From Paenarthrobacter ureafaciens (lineage in GTDB: Bacteria; Actinomycetota; Actinomycetes; Actinomycetales; Micrococcaceae): a DNA stretch of 64,000 nucleotides. Below the pieces are notes generated by a model, which worked only from the letters and a program-made list of their open reading frames with translations, was not told where the DNA came from and did not search any database. Location: assembly GCF_004028095.1 (NCBI RefSeq), contig NZ_SBHM01000006.1, positions 558,001 through 622,000 of the forward strand, given 5' to 3'. The translations under genes and the position numbers were made by a program. This document shows, one piece after another, positions 39,153 through 49,159 of this stretch (position 1 is its first letter; each line of letters begins with the position of its first letter).

Positions 39153-40178
39153 TCACAAGGACTCCGGGGACTCGTCGCCGACCGGCCCGGAGGCGTAGGC
39201 TGGTGGCCTCGTGGCCGCCAACACGATGGCTCCGCACACGATGCCGCCGGCTGCGGACAGCGCTCTGGCTGATTCGGCGAGCGTCGCCCCGGTGGTCAGA
39301 ACATCGTCAATGATCAAGAGCTTTTGCCCGTTGATCTTCTTCGTGGACCGGGACGGCACCTGCATGGAGCCGGCGACCCTCCTGGCCCGTTCTCCGCGCC
39401 CCAAGCCCTTCTGTCCTCCGGCTTTCCTGATACCGCCGCTTCTTCCGAGAACGCCGGCGAGGTACTGGTGGATACTCCGCGGCGAAGCTCCCCTACGGAT
39501 AAGCAGCACAGGTTCGGGGCGTTTCCGCAGGACGTCCACTACCGGAAAGTCCGGGAGCAATCGGCGGCGCCGCGTACTGGCCAGGAGGAGTTGCACGGGG
39601 CTGAAACCACGCTTCCTGAAAGCTGCTCCGCTGCTGGGCACCGGAACAAGGCAGTAGCTTGCTTTTCCACCGGCGGCAGCTCCCACCGCCCGTGCCAGGC
39701 ACGCGCCCAGGACATTCGCCAAGCGCCATTGGCCAAGCCGTTTGAACGACAACAACGCCTGGCTGAGTTCCTCACGGTACGGGCCCGCTGCCACGACTTC
39801 CAACGTCGCGGTCCCATCGATGTCCACTAATGCCGGCGCCTGTTGCTCCGCACGGAAAGGCGTGGCACACAACAGCCTGATTTTCTTTGCACACACGCCG
39901 CAAATGACGGCGTCCTCCACTCCACAGCAAACACACTCAACAGGAACGAGCAGCACGAGCAACTCGCCACAAGCGCGCTGAAAGGCCGCGGCGCACCTGG
40001 CACGCACGGCACGGTATTCGCCGCGCCTGCGGGCAACTCCGGGATCCCGGGAGTCCAGGTCAGGGTCGCGGCGGGCAAGCAAAGACGTGGCCGGACTCCG
40101 GGGATTGCGGGGACTGCGGACCGCGGACGTCACAGCAGCCACCGCCCACGGATGGCGTATGTGTTTAGCATGTCCCAA
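39153..40178 (-). CDS. comF: ComF family phosphoribosyltransferase-like protein
   Basis: A four-cysteine zinc-finger-like N-terminus (VECVCCGVEDAVICGVCAKKI, about 80-100) precedes a PRTase fold whose signature is LLIIDDVLTTGATLAES. The family takes part in DNA uptake in competent bacteria and is present widely in actinobacteria with unclear roles. An insertion of about 35 residues (IHQYLAGVLGRSGGIRKAGG...) lies before the PRTase motif. The start is uncertain: TTG 40178 gives 341 residues with an Arg/Pro-rich lead, whereas GTG 40007 would give about 284, nearer the usual size. A hairpin directly upstream suggests transcription independent of lpqB. Confidence 0.82.
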   Translation of the reverse strand: MGHAKHIRHPWAVAAVTSAVRSPRNPRSPATSLLARRDPDLDSRDPGVARRRGEYRAVRARCAAAFQRACGELLVLLVPVECVCCGVEDAVICGVCAKKIRLLCATPFRAEQQAPALVDIDGTATLEVVAAGPYREELSQALLSFKRLGQWRLANVLGACLARAVGAAAGGKASYCLVPVPSSGAAFRKRGFSPVQLLLASTRRRRLLPDFPVVDVLRKRPEPVLLIRRGASPRSIHQYLAGVLGRSGGIRKAGGQKGLGRGERARRVAGSMQVPSRSTKKINGQKLLIIDDVLTTGATLAESARALSAAGGIVCGAIVLAATRPPAYASGPVGDESPESL

Positions 40179-40185
40179 GCCTGAC

Positions 40186-40217
40186 GCGCGGGTGGCTTAG
40201 TCGGCAGCCACCCGCGC
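40186..40217 (-). terminator. Perfect 12-bp hairpin between lpqB and comF
   Basis: Bases 40186-40197 pair perfectly with 40206-40217 (loop 8 nt). It lies 48 bp after the lpqB stop codon and just before the annotated comF start. There is no T-run, so it may be a pausing or rho-type terminator or an mRNA-stability element for the mtrA-mtrB-lpqB message. Confidence 0.5.
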
Positions 40218-40264
40218 GGCTATGTGAATAACCTTGAGCGTGAATAACCTTGAAGCGGCGGACC

Positions 40265-41983
40265 TCATCCCGGGAAGGAAGGCTCCGTAGGTCCTTTGAG
40301 TTGTAGCTCCCAACCGTTTCCTACGCGTTGGAAGACCCCGGCCTCGGATTGGCCGAATATTTGCTCCGGGCCATTGCCGGCGCTCAGGCTCGTGAGACCG
40401 TCCCAGGGCGCAAGCTGCTGGGGATCCCCTGATGCCAAGGACAGCAGTTCCGGAACCACGGTTGCCGTGGCGGACCCCGCCATCACTGCCACCGAAGAAC
40501 CGTTGACCCACACGCCCTGGTCCGGTTCGGAAGAGGTGACCAGGTTTACGGGCACCGTAAGGTCCTTCGGAGTCCCGTCGGAATTGCGCACTATGCCGGC
40601 CACCTGTACCGCCGTCTTTCCGTTGGCTTCGGAAATAACCAGCGCCCGGGTTCCTTCCCTGGAAACACGGAAGTCCTTGACCGTCCTGCCCGACAACCAG
40701 GCCGGGGTCATGGTCACTGACGGCATAGCCATGCCTGCTGCAATGCCCGTGGGTTTGAAGGCGACCACTTCCGTGGCACCGCTGGCACCGGGACCGGCAG
40801 TCCAAACCCAATCACCGGGACTGAAAGAAGGCCCGGTGAGGGTGCTCCTGGTGGTCAGTTGCCTGGCCGTTTCCTGTCCGGGCTCTATGACGTACAGGGT
40901 GGTCTTGTCTCCGTTGAGGAACGCGATGGTTTGGGACACGGGCGACTCGGCCGGTGCATGCGGCCCCAGGCCCGCCACCGACCGAATGTCAGGCAAGGGT
41001 GAGATCCTGTTGTTCTCGTAGCGGACCAATTCCCCGTTGTTGATGGCTATTTGGCGGGCGGGAACGCTTCGGTCAACCACAGGCGGGAGGACGGAACCGT
41101 CATCGTCCACCCGGACCAGGTCCTGGTCTGCACGCAGTTGGACGTTTATCACGTCCGGTTGGCTCCTGAATGTCAAAGCCAACTGGTTCTGCATGCGTTG
41201 GCGGTCCTCGGCCGAGGCGTCAAAAAGCTCCTTCGCCGAGAGGTCCACTTGCGCGGACCCGGACACGACGGGGACCGACTCACGGGCCAGCTTCATCCCG
41301 GACGGAAAAGCGCTGACGACGGCGCCACGCAAGTAGGGTGCGGGACCGGCGAGCAAGGCGCTGGTCATCGACTTGACGGTCTTCTTCTTAATGAACCAGC
41401 GGTAGTCCGGCACCGCATAAGTGAAGGTGGGGTCGTAGAAGTAGATGGGATAGGCACCGTAGATGACCTTGAAGGTTTCCTCGGGTATGGCTGTCCCGTC
41501 CGGCACCTTGGAAATCCGCCACTCCCCTTCCACTTGGTCCAGGGTGACGGGAATGGATTCCTTGGTTCCAGCCGGGTACTGGGTTGCTATGCCGTCGGCA
41601 TCCACGGAATAGGCAACATCCAGCTGGTAGACGTATTCGTTTTCAATGGCCGTCTTAACAACCTGCGCCTCACGGAACACCAAGGCACGTTTGTCAGGCT
41701 TCCAGGTGACGGACTGCGCCTGGGTGAGGTACTGGCGTGCTACAGGGTAGTCGTCCTCGTAGCCGCTGCCCGCCATGTAGAAGTCCTCGATCACGGCTTC
41801 CGGACTTGCTCCGGCGCGAGGTGCCGCCGGAAAGAAGACGGGGGCGTTGGCGTTTCCGGCGCCCTCATCCTTGCTCTTGCCAACCGGTCCGGACCGGGGA
41901 ATCTGCGCACAGGAAGCCAGCAGGACCATCAGGATCGCCAGCATGGCCACGAAGGCGCGTTTGCGGGCTTGTTGGCGATTCAC
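40265..41983 (-). CDS. lpqB: Lipoprotein LpqB of the MtrAB-LpqB system
   Basis: This 572-residue lipoprotein has a signal peptide and lipobox (LASC, Cys25). A GerMN-like domain follows (about 50-290, [27 protein letters not shown]), then a C-terminal beta-propeller-type LpqB domain (about 310-570). LpqB works outside the membrane with the MtrB kinase and tunes its activity towards cell-wall and division genes. The GTG start overlaps the mtrB stop by 4 bp (GTGA), so the partners are coupled as in other actinobacteria. Confidence 0.96.
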   Translation of the reverse strand: MNRQQARKRAFVAMLAILMVLLASCAQIPRSGPVGKSKDEGAGNANAPVFFPAAPRAGASPEAVIEDFYMAGSGYEDDYPVARQYLTQAQSVTWKPDKRALVFREAQVVKTAIENEYVYQLDVAYSVDADGIATQYPAGTKESIPVTLDQVEGEWRISKVPDGTAIPEETFKVIYGAYPIYFYDPTFTYAVPDYRWFIKKKTVKSMTSALLAGPAPYLRGAVVSAFPSGMKLARESVPVVSGSAQVDLSAKELFDASAEDRQRMQNQLALTFRSQPDVINVQLRADQDLVRVDDDGSVLPPVVDRSVPARQIAINNGELVRYENNRISPLPDIRSVAGLGPHAPAESPVSQTIAFLNGDKTTLYVIEPGQETARQLTTRSTLTGPSFSPGDWVWTAGPGASGATEVVAFKPTGIAAGMAMPSVTMTPAWLSGRTVKDFRVSREGTRALVISEANGKTAVQVAGIVRNSDGTPKDLTVPVNLVTSSEPDQGVWVNGSSVAVMAGSATATVVPELLSLASGDPQQLAPWDGLTSLSAGNGPEQIFGQSEAGVFQRVGNGWELQLKGPTEPSFPG

Positions 41984-44076
41984 GACGTCGGTCCTTTCCC
42001 TTGCTCCGGCCGGTCTTCAGCGCCGGGAACGTCATGGTTCCCTGCCTCGACGTCGTCGTCGCGGGTGCCCTGTCCGGCGTCGTCAACCGCACCCGGGTTT
42101 TGATGTTCGGCAGGTACCACGCCGGCGTCCCCAAGGGGCGCACCCAACTCATCCGAAGCCGGCCAGGCCGTGGGGTCGTCCGCTGCTGCGCTGAGCAACA
42201 GCACTTGCCGTTCGAGCACTGCCCCCGGCTCTATGCCGCTCACGGCGAATTCCGCGGGTTCCAGTTGGAGGGGTGATTTGAGGATTGTCCCTCCCTGCCG
42301 CAGCGGCAAGGTCAACCTGAAGTTCGAACCAACGCCCTTGCGGCCCCACGCCTGCAACCAACCATTGTGCAGCTTGGTGTCCTCGGCGGCGATGGACAGG
42401 CCCAGGCCGCTCCCCCCGGTTGTCCTGGCGCGGGCGGGGTCGGCCCGCCAGAAGCGGTCGAACACACGGGCCGCCTCTGTGGGGGTCATCCCGATTCCGT
42501 GGTCACGGACTGCGATGGCCACAGCATCCTGGTTGGCTGCAACGGAAATGTGGACCGGCCGGCCTTCCCCGTGCTCGAGGGCGTTCAGTACCAGGTTCCG
42601 AAGGATACGGTCGATGCGCCTCGAGTCCATTTCCACGATGATGCTCTTCTCACGGGCGTGCAGGAGGACCTCGGAACCATACTCCTCAGCCACCGGAGCT
42701 GCGCCTTCAATAACTTGGCCCAGGACTTGGAATATATCCTGCGGCTCGGCGTCCAGGACGGCCGCTCCCGCGTCGAAGCGCGAGATCTCCAGCAGGTCCG
42801 AAAGCAGTGACTGGAATCGTTCCACCTGGTTGTAGAGGAGCTCGGCCGATCTCTTGTTCATGGGATCGAAGTCTTCGCGGGCGTCGTACAGGACTTCCGC
42901 GGCCATCCGCACCGTGGTCAGCGGGGTCCTCAATTCGTGCGAAACGTCTGAGACGAAGCGCTGCTGCATCTGGGAGAGAGTGGCAAGCTGGGTGATCTGC
43001 TCCTGCAGGCTCGCAGCCATGTGGTTGAAGGATGCTCCGAGGCGGGCCACCTCGTCTTCCCCCTTGACCACCATCCGCTCCTGCAGTTGGCCTGCCGCGA
43101 GCTTTTCGGAAACGACGGCGGCATGGCTGACTGGGCTGACGACGTTCCGGGTGACGTACCAGGCGACGGCACCGATCATGAGCACCAGTGCTGCGCCACC
43201 GGCCAGCAGGACGTTCTGGATCTCGTCCAACGTCTTCTGCGCCGTGTTGAGGTCATAGATGAGATAGAGCTCGTACATGGTCCCGTTGAACGTGACCTTG
43301 TTGCCCACGGCGATGCCGGGACGGTCCTCGTTGCCCACCGGGAACTCCATCGAAGCCCAGAATTGTTGCTTCCCTCCTTCCTGCACCGCTTTGCGGAGTT
43401 CAGGAGGGATGACGCGGACAGTCAATTGGTCCGAAGCGCGTGACTCGACCCATCGGTTGCGGGGCTTGGTCTGTTCCGGGACGGCTTCGAAGACGTAGCG
43501 GCGCTGGATGACCGAACCCCGGCCTTCCACCGCAGTGAGGGTGTCGTACACCAGCGTGATGACGCTGGACTGATCCGTGACCTGAGCGCCGTCGAAAGTG
43601 TCCTGGACCTGCTTGACGTTGTAACGGGACTCCGATTCCGCTTGGGCGAGGCGTTCCTGGAAGAGGTTGTTGGCGATCTGGTTCGAGAGGTATGCCCCGA
43701 CGATGGCAAAGGACGTCACCGCCAGCAGCAACGTGGTGAGGACAGTCCTGAACTCAAGGGACCGCCGCCACCTCTTAAGCAGTGAGCCCCAGAGGAAGCG
43801 CAGTCCCGGCCGGATCTGCCGAATGCCGATGGAAACCAGCCGCGACACCCTGAGCACCAGTATGAGGCCACGGCGCGTCCAGATACGCGCGCGCGACATC
43901 AGCCACCGCACGTTCCGCTCTTGGCGGTGGCTGGAGGAAGAGGCCCCTTCCGACGTCTGACGTTCCGCAGGCGGGACGTCCGGCTGTGTACCGGTGCCGG
44001 CGGGAGGCTGTTCGGTTTCCTCTTGGCCGGCCTTACCGGGGGACGACTCAGGAACCTGCTTTATATCCGACACCAC
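41980..44076 (-). CDS. mtrB: Sensor histidine kinase MtrB
   Basis: The kinase has 698 residues. A hydrophilic N-terminal tail of about 110 residues comes first, then two membrane helices (about 113-135 and 297-318) around an extracellular sensor, and a HAMP domain. The kinase core has [21 protein letters not shown] (H box), [10 protein letters not shown] (N box) and [36 protein letters not shown] (F and G2 boxes). A low-complexity acidic tail of about 90 residues follows. MtrB phosphorylates MtrA to control wall hydrolases, division and, in Streptomyces, development. The GTG start lies inside the end of mtrA (29-bp overlap). Confidence 0.97.
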   Translation of the reverse strand: MVSDIKQVPESSPGKAGQEETEQPPAGTGTQPDVPPAERQTSEGASSSSHRQERNVRWLMSRARIWTRRGLILVLRVSRLVSIGIRQIRPGLRFLWGSLLKRWRRSLEFRTVLTTLLLAVTSFAIVGAYLSNQIANNLFQERLAQAESESRYNVKQVQDTFDGAQVTDQSSVITLVYDTLTAVEGRGSVIQRRYVFEAVPEQTKPRNRWVESRASDQLTVRVIPPELRKAVQEGGKQQFWASMEFPVGNEDRPGIAVGNKVTFNGTMYELYLIYDLNTAQKTLDEIQNVLLAGGAALVLMIGAVAWYVTRNVVSPVSHAAVVSEKLAAGQLQERMVVKGEDEVARLGASFNHMAASLQEQITQLATLSQMQQRFVSDVSHELRTPLTTVRMAAEVLYDAREDFDPMNKRSAELLYNQVERFQSLLSDLLEISRFDAGAAVLDAEPQDIFQVLGQVIEGAAPVAEEYGSEVLLHAREKSIIVEMDSRRIDRILRNLVLNALEHGEGRPVHISVAANQDAVAIAVRDHGIGMTPTEAARVFDRFWRADPARARTTGGSGLGLSIAAEDTKLHNGWLQAWGRKGVGSNFRLTLPLRQGGTILKSPLQLEPAEFAVSGIEPGAVLERQVLLLSAAADDPTAWPASDELGAPLGDAGVVPAEHQNPGAVDDAGQGTRDDDVEAGNHDVPGAEDRPEQGKGPTS

Positions 44077-44722
44077 GAACCGTCAATACAACCTCAGGCG
44101 CTTCGGGATCGCGCTCGATCTTGGAGCGCAAACGCTGGACATGAACATTCACCAACCGGGTGTCCGCGGCGTGCCTGTAACCCCAGACCTGTTCCAGGAG
44201 CAGCTCACGCGTGAACACCTGCCAAGGCTTGCGGGCCAAAGCCACCAGGAGATCGAATTCGAGGGGCGTGAGCGAAATCCTCTCACCACCGCGGGTGACC
44301 ATGTGTCCGGCCACGTCAATGGTGACATCGGCGATCCGCAGCGTTTCAGGTGCCTTTTGCTCACCGGGACGGAGGCGGGCCCGCACCCGCGCCACGAGCT
44401 CGGCAGGTTTGAATGGCTTCGGCACGTAGTCATCCGCGCCGGATTCCAGGCCGCGAACCACATCCGAGGTGTCCGACTTGGCGGTGAGCATGACGATCGG
44501 AACATCCGATTCCCCACGGATCTGCCGGCACACCTCAATGCCGTCGGATCCCGGAAGCATCAGGTCCAGGAGCACGAGGTCCGGCTTTGACGAACGGAAG
44601 ACATCGAGGGCCTGGCCGCCGTCTGCGCAGAACACCGGTTCGAAGCCGTCGTTGCGCAGCACAATGCCAATCATTTCCGCGAGTGCCTCGTCGTCGTCAA
44701 CTACCAGAATGCGTGCCTTCAT
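44048..44722 (-). CDS. mtrA: Response regulator MtrA
   Basis: This OmpR/PhoB-type regulator is about 224 residues, starting MKARILVVDDDEALAEMIG. The receiver domain has phospho-acceptor Asp53 (LVLLDLMLPGSDG) and Lys near 102 (MLTAKSDTSDVVRG). The winged-helix DNA-binding domain (about 128-222) includes SLTPLEFDLLVALARKPWQVFTRELLLEQVWGYRH. MtrA is essential in mycobacteria and binds near oriC and at many wall genes. I use ATG 44722, which fits the family length; the frame extends upstream without homology. It heads mtrA-mtrB-lpqB and diverges from the MoxR operon across about 220 bp. Confidence 0.97.
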   Translation of the reverse strand: MKARILVVDDDEALAEMIGIVLRNDGFEPVFCADGGQALDVFRSSKPDLVLLDLMLPGSDGIEVCRQIRGESDVPIVMLTAKSDTSDVVRGLESGADDYVPKPFKPAELVARVRARLRPGEQKAPETLRIADVTIDVAGHMVTRGGERISLTPLEFDLLVALARKPWQVFTRELLLEQVWGYRHAADTRLVNVHVQRLRSKIERDPEAPEVVLTVRGVGYKAGS

Positions 44723-44945
44723 AGTTATATGTTCCCTTATCCACATGCCTTTGTCCTGCTGGGCGGGCGCACGGCATGGCGCCCCACAGGCCTCTTCCAC
44801 CGTACTGCAAAGCCTTCAACAGGGCCGCCACGAAAGGCCGGAAGGTCATGCTAGGAGGTATGGCGCCGTGACTATAGGCTGGGGTCCGAAGGTCCGTTTG
44901 GGGGACGTCGATAAGCGGCGGGCCGGGTCTGATGGGGAGGAATTC

Positions 44946-46181
44946 GTGTCACAACCAGAGCACGGCCAGCAGCCACCTGCCGGTGCCCAGCCGGGTTGGG
45001 GTGCCCAGCCGCAGTGGGGAGGCACCCCGGTGTGGCCCACTCCCCCGGTATCCCCGCCGGCACACCAGCCGGCGGCCGGACAACAGCCTTGGCCGGCCCA
45101 GCCGCCAACGGGTTGGCCGCAGCCGGGCATGCCCCCCGGACAGCCACCCTATGGACAACCCCTATATGTAGCACCTCCCAAACCAGGCATCATCCCGTTG
45201 CGTCCGCTGCAGTTCGGGGAAATACTCGACGGCGCGTTCCAGACCATCCGCCGCAATGCCGCGGCCATGGTCGGTTCAGCGTTGATCGTCCAAGCCATCA
45301 GCCAGACCCTTCTGGGGGCCGTTTCCTTGGGCTTGCTCCAAGCGGTCGATTCGCTGGATACCGTGGAATCACGTGCCGAACTGGACGGCCTCCTTGGCCC
45401 TTTCATCGGGATGATGGCCGGGGCGCTTGGCATCACCATGCTCATGGCATTCCTGGGGTCAGTACTCCAAGGCGTGCTGGTGGTCCCGGTATCCCGGTCG
45501 GTGCTGAACCGGAGGACAGGCTTCAAGGCCATGTGGAAGCTGGCCGCCCCACGGATTTGGCCGTTGCTGGGCGTGGCTGCCCTGCTGACCTTCGCAGCAC
45601 TCCTGGCTATGGCAGCCGTCGCCGGCATTGCCGTGGTGCTGCTGATGAATTTGGGCCCTGCCGCTTTTGCTTTGGTCATTCCTTTGTGGCTTGGGGCGTT
45701 TGTCCTGTACCTCTGGATCGCCATCAAGCTCATGTTCGCACCGGCGGCGATCGTGGTTGAGCGGGTGGGAATCTACCAGGGCCTGCTGCGCTCCTGGCAG
45801 TTGACCAAGAACAGCTGGTGGCGGATTTTCGGCATCACGATCGTCGTGAACCTCTTGGTTGGGGTTATCGGCTACGTCGTCCAGATCCCGGTGCAGTTGG
45901 CTTCGGGCGCGGTCGGCTCGGTGGTCTCGCCGCATCCGGATTTCGCTTCCATGAGTTCGGCCCTGCTGGTAACCACGATTATCTCCACGGTCGTTTCAAC
46001 GCTGGTAGGTTCCATAACCTTCGCCTTCCAGACTTCCGTCTCCGCCCTGATCTATATGGACCTGCGGATGCGCCGGGAAGGACTGGACGTCGAGTTGATG
46101 AGGCTCATGGAGTCCGGCGCCGACCCTGACGGGATTCCCGGTGCCCCGCGAGGGAGAAGTGCCGGGTGGCCGTCGGCATGA
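44946..46181 (+). CDS. Integral membrane protein with GDPD-type membrane domain
   Basis: The product is about 411 residues from GTG 44946, which has GGGGAGG 5 nt upstream. Another in-frame GTG at 44868 also follows an AGGAGG and would add 26 residues. The N-terminal 80 residues are a Pro/Gln/Gly/Trp-rich low-complexity region. Six or more helices follow, starting at LRPLQFGEILDGAFQTIRRNAAAM, the mark of the membrane domain also found fused to some glycerophosphodiester phosphodiesterases. No catalytic GDPD domain is present. It heads the DUF4129/DUF4350/MoxR/DUF58 operon, a common actinobacterial arrangement of unknown purpose. Confidence 0.82.
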   Translation: MSQPEHGQQPPAGAQPGWGAQPQWGGTPVWPTPPVSPPAHQPAAGQQPWPAQPPTGWPQPGMPPGQPPYGQPLYVAPPKPGIIPLRPLQFGEILDGAFQTIRRNAAAMVGSALIVQAISQTLLGAVSLGLLQAVDSLDTVESRAELDGLLGPFIGMMAGALGITMLMAFLGSVLQGVLVVPVSRSVLNRRTGFKAMWKLAAPRIWPLLGVAALLTFAALLAMAAVAGIAVVLLMNLGPAAFALVIPLWLGAFVLYLWIAIKLMFAPAAIVVERVGIYQGLLRSWQLTKNSWWRIFGITIVVNLLVGVIGYVVQIPVQLASGAVGSVVSPHPDFASMSSALLVTTIISTVVSTLVGSITFAFQTSVSALIYMDLRMRREGLDVELMRLMESGADPDGIPGAPRGRSAGWPSA

Positions 46182-46870
46182 CGGGAGCTTTCCTGCGGAT
46201 TCCCAGTGCAATCGCTGTCTTGGAACCACCGGTGAGTCCGGACCGGAACGAAGCACGGCGATGGGCGGAGGAAGAACTGTCCAAGCCCAAATACCCGGAC
46301 GCGCAGCCAAGCTGGCTGGAGCAGGTATGGCAGGATTTCCTGGACTGGCTGGCTTCCCTTGGCAGCGACTCCGGGTCGCCGGGCAACGGAATCGCCGTTC
46401 CCGTCATCATCGCCCTGGCCATTGCGCTCATTGTGGTGGCCGTCATCGTGGTCCGTCCCAGGCTGAACGCGCGTCGCAGGAAACCTGTTCCCGACGTCTT
46501 CGGCGATGAGCCGGTGTTGGACGCTGCGGCATACCGGCAACGGGCGGCGGCTGCCGCGGACGACGGCGACTGGCGGGCCGCCGTCGTCGAACAGTTCCGC
46601 GCTGTGGTCCGGTCCTCGGAGGAACGCGACATCATTGAGGCGAGGCCCGGCCGCACGGCCGATGAAGCAGCCGTGCAACTGGGCGGGGTCTTCCCTATCG
46701 CAAGGCTGCGCCTGACGGATGCGGCAAGAAGCTTCGACGCCGTCCTCTACGGCGGAATGCCTGCGCACAGAGCCGATTTTGAGGCCGTATGCGCCGTTGA
46801 TTCCGAGCTTCTTGGCATGGCACCGGAGTTTGGCGCACCTGCGGCCACAGGATTCGCGGTGCCTCGATGA
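46178..46870 (+). CDS. DUF4129 domain membrane protein
   Basis: The product is about 230 residues. ATG 46178 overlaps the upstream stop (ATGA). The N-terminal PDRNEARRWAEEELSKPKYPDAQPSWLEQVWQ region is followed by one membrane helix (about 72-93). A C-terminal cytoplasmic helical domain follows, with YRQRAAAAADDGDWRAAVVEQFRAVVRSSEERDI and TADEAAVQL. This is the DUF4129 pattern also found at the C-terminus of transglutaminase-like membrane proteins encoded with MoxR. Its role is unknown. Confidence 0.86.
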   Translation: MTGAFLRIPSAIAVLEPPVSPDRNEARRWAEEELSKPKYPDAQPSWLEQVWQDFLDWLASLGSDSGSPGNGIAVPVIIALAIALIVVAVIVVRPRLNARRRKPVPDVFGDEPVLDAAAYRQRAAAAADDGDWRAAVVEQFRAVVRSSEERDIIEARPGRTADEAAVQLGGVFPIARLRLTDAARSFDAVLYGGMPAHRADFEAVCAVDSELLGMAPEFGAPAATGFAVPR

Positions 46871-48084
46871 GCCGCACGGAAACCCTGGCCGAAGCCCGGA
46901 CGGGAGAACCCGCGACCGAGCCCAATAAGCCGCAACACCGCGACCGGCACCCCCGGGCCGGACAGTGGTTCCGGAGAAACGCACTGTGGATCATCCTGGC
47001 TTTGCTCTTCGCCGGGCTCGTCACCTACCTTGTGGTGGATCGGCAAGCAGCCGCCCAGGACTCCAGGCGGTTGTCCGCCAACAACCCCGGTCCGGGAGGT
47101 GCCATGGCCGTGGCTGAAATCCTCAGCCAGCACGGGGTGGACGTCACCAGCACCGACACCCTGGAGGAGACCACAGCCGCGCTGGAACGCGATCCGGACG
47201 CAAGCTTGCTGCTCTATGATCCCCGGGGTTTCCTCGACGGCGAACAGCTGTCCGGGCTGCGGGACTCCGCCAACCGGATGACGGTGGTTTCTCCCCGCCT
47301 GACCGTTCTGCGCGCCCTCGATGCCGATATCCGTCCGGGCGGCGTGGTCCCTGAGGACATAACGACGTTGAATCCCGCCTGCGGAGTGGAAGATGCGCAG
47401 GCTGCCGGTCCCGTCGCAGCGCGGGGCGCAGTGTATTCCGGTCCCGCCGTCTGCTATCCGATCCGTGACGGCGGACCGGGACTGTATGCGGCGGTCGAAG
47501 GGGGCAGGCTCGTGGTCTTGGGCAGCACCGACCTGCTGGACAACCAACACCTCGCCGATCAAGGGAACGCCGCCCTGGCGATTCGTACGCTGGGTACCAC
47601 GGAGAAGCTGGTCTGGTACTTGCCCTCCGTGGCCGATATCCAAGCAGATCGTTCGGCCCCAACCCTCAGCGAGCTCGCTCCCCCGTGGGTGGCCGTTGCC
47701 GGACCGTGGCTTGGGTTTGTGGCGTTGCTTGCCATTGCGTGGCGGGCACGCCGGTTGGGGCCCTTGGTTTTTGAGCCCCTCCCGGTCGTCGTGAAAGCGG
47801 CTGAGACAGCCGAGGGCAGGGCGCGCCTTTACCAGGACTCACGGGCGTTGCGGCTCGCTGCGGACACCCTGCGTGCCGGCACCCTCACCAGGCTGGCCAG
47901 GCATTTCAAGCTGGGAGCCGACGCCACCCCCGATGCGGTTGTTGATGCCTTGGCGTATCGCCTCGGCAGGCCGGTACCGGAGATGCAAGCATTGCTGCTC
48001 AGCACCCATCCGGAGACTGAAGGACACCTGGTCCAATGGGCCCAGCGCATGGAACAAATCGAACAGGAGGCCATGGGCCGATGA
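46867..48084 (+). CDS. DUF4350 domain membrane protein
   Basis: The 405-residue protein starts at ATGA overlapping DUF4129. It has one membrane helix near residue 42-62, an external or luminal DUF4350 region (SRRLSANNPGPGGAMAVAEILSQHGVDVTSTDTLEE) with Rossmann-like character, and a second helix near 275-297. A helical tail ends VQWAQRMEQIEQEAMGR. The DUF4350 fold resembles glutamine-amidotransferase-like ThuA domains (family knowledge), without evident catalytic residues here. It is cotranscribed with moxR. Confidence 0.86.
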   Translation: MSRTETLAEARTGEPATEPNKPQHRDRHPRAGQWFRRNALWIILALLFAGLVTYLVVDRQAAAQDSRRLSANNPGPGGAMAVAEILSQHGVDVTSTDTLEETTAALERDPDASLLLYDPRGFLDGEQLSGLRDSANRMTVVSPRLTVLRALDADIRPGGVVPEDITTLNPACGVEDAQAAGPVAARGAVYSGPAVCYPIRDGGPGLYAAVEGGRLVVLGSTDLLDNQHLADQGNAALAIRTLGTTEKLVWYLPSVADIQADRSAPTLSELAPPWVAVAGPWLGFVALLAIAWRARRLGPLVFEPLPVVVKAAETAEGRARLYQDSRALRLAADTLRAGTLTRLARHFKLGADATPDAVVDALAYRLGRPVPEMQALLLSTHPETEGHLVQWAQRMEQIEQEAMGR

Positions 48085-49145
48085 ACAACCAGCCGAGCAG
48101 CTACGCGGAAACTACCGGCGCGTACCCGGACAACGCGGTTACAGCGGGTGGTTCCCCGGCCGTCGCCCCGGAGCACCCGCACCAAGGCCATCGGGAAGAT
48201 CCTGCACGGGAAGCCTTATTGAATGTCCGTCGTGAAGTGGGCAAGGCCGTCGTAGGCCAGGACCCGACTGTCACAGGCATGCTCATCGCCCTGCTGTGTG
48301 ACGGCCACGTCTTGCTGGAGGGCGTCCCCGGGGTGGCCAAGACCCTGCTGGTGAGGGCGCTCTCCACCGCTTTGAGCCTGGAGACCAAGCGTGTCCAGTT
48401 CACGCCGGACCTGATGCCGGGCGATGTCACCGGATCCCTGGTCTACGATTCCCACTCTTCGGAGTTCTCCTTCAGGGAGGGTCCGGTGTTCACCAACATC
48501 CTCCTCGCCGACGAGATCAACAGGACTCCGCCCAAGACCCAGGCCTCCCTCCTGGAATCCATGGAAGAACGGCAGGTTTCCGTGGACGGGGTCTCCAGGC
48601 GGTTGCCCGAACCCTTCATCGTGGCTGCCACCCAGAACCCGGTGGAGTACGAAGGAACGTATCCCCTCCCCGAGGCCCAGTTGGACCGTTTCCTTTTGAA
48701 ACTCACCATGCGGTTACCGGACCGGATGGAGGAAATTGAGGTGATTCGCCGGCACGCGGCGGGCTTTGATCCTCGCGACCTCGGCGCGGCCGGAGTGCGT
48801 CCGGTGGCGGGAGCCGCCGAGCTTGCCCGTGCGCGCGAGGCGGTGGCGGCGGTTTCCGTTGCTCCCGAGATCCTCGCCTACATCGTGGACGTTGTCCGCG
48901 CCACCCGATCGGCTCCATCCTTCCAGCTGGGCGTCTCGCCCCGTGGCGCCACCGCTTTGCTCAACTCCGCAAAGGCGTGGGCTTGGCTGTCGAACCGGAC
49001 GTTCGTCACGCCGGATGACGTCAAGGCGTTGTCCCTGCCGTGCCTCCGGCACCGTGTGGGGTTGCGGCCTGAGGCCCAGATGGACGGTATCAAGGTCGAT
49101 GATGTGTTGGGCAGCATCCTGGCCTCCGTGCCGGTGCCCCGATGA
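48081..49145 (+). CDS. MoxR family AAA+ ATPase
   Basis: The product is about 354 residues from ATG 48081, with AGGAGG upstream and an ATGA overlap with DUF4350. The Walker A is LLEGVPGVAKTLLVRALS, Walker B is NILLADEINRTPPKTQASLLE, and sensor 1 is FIVAATQNPVEYEGTYPLPEAQLDRF. MoxR ATPases act as chaperones that mature or activate partner proteins, usually ones with VWA domains. The adjacent DUF58 protein is the usual partner. The first 40 residues are low-complexity. Confidence 0.94.
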   Translation: MNNQPSSYAETTGAYPDNAVTAGGSPAVAPEHPHQGHREDPAREALLNVRREVGKAVVGQDPTVTGMLIALLCDGHVLLEGVPGVAKTLLVRALSTALSLETKRVQFTPDLMPGDVTGSLVYDSHSSEFSFREGPVFTNILLADEINRTPPKTQASLLESMEERQVSVDGVSRRLPEPFIVAATQNPVEYEGTYPLPEAQLDRFLLKLTMRLPDRMEEIEVIRRHAAGFDPRDLGAAGVRPVAGAAELARAREAVAAVSVAPEILAYIVDVVRATRSAPSFQLGVSPRGATALLNSAKAWAWLSNRTFVTPDDVKALSLPCLRHRVGLRPEAQMDGIKVDDVLGSILASVPVPR

Positions 49146-49159
49146 CCAGGACGTCCTGA

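Noticed and set aside
44860..44871. Tiny frame ATG GCG CCG TGA after an AGGAGG upstream of the GDPD-type membrane gene
   Set aside because: Three codons is too short to support; the same AGGAGG may serve an alternative GTG start at 44868.
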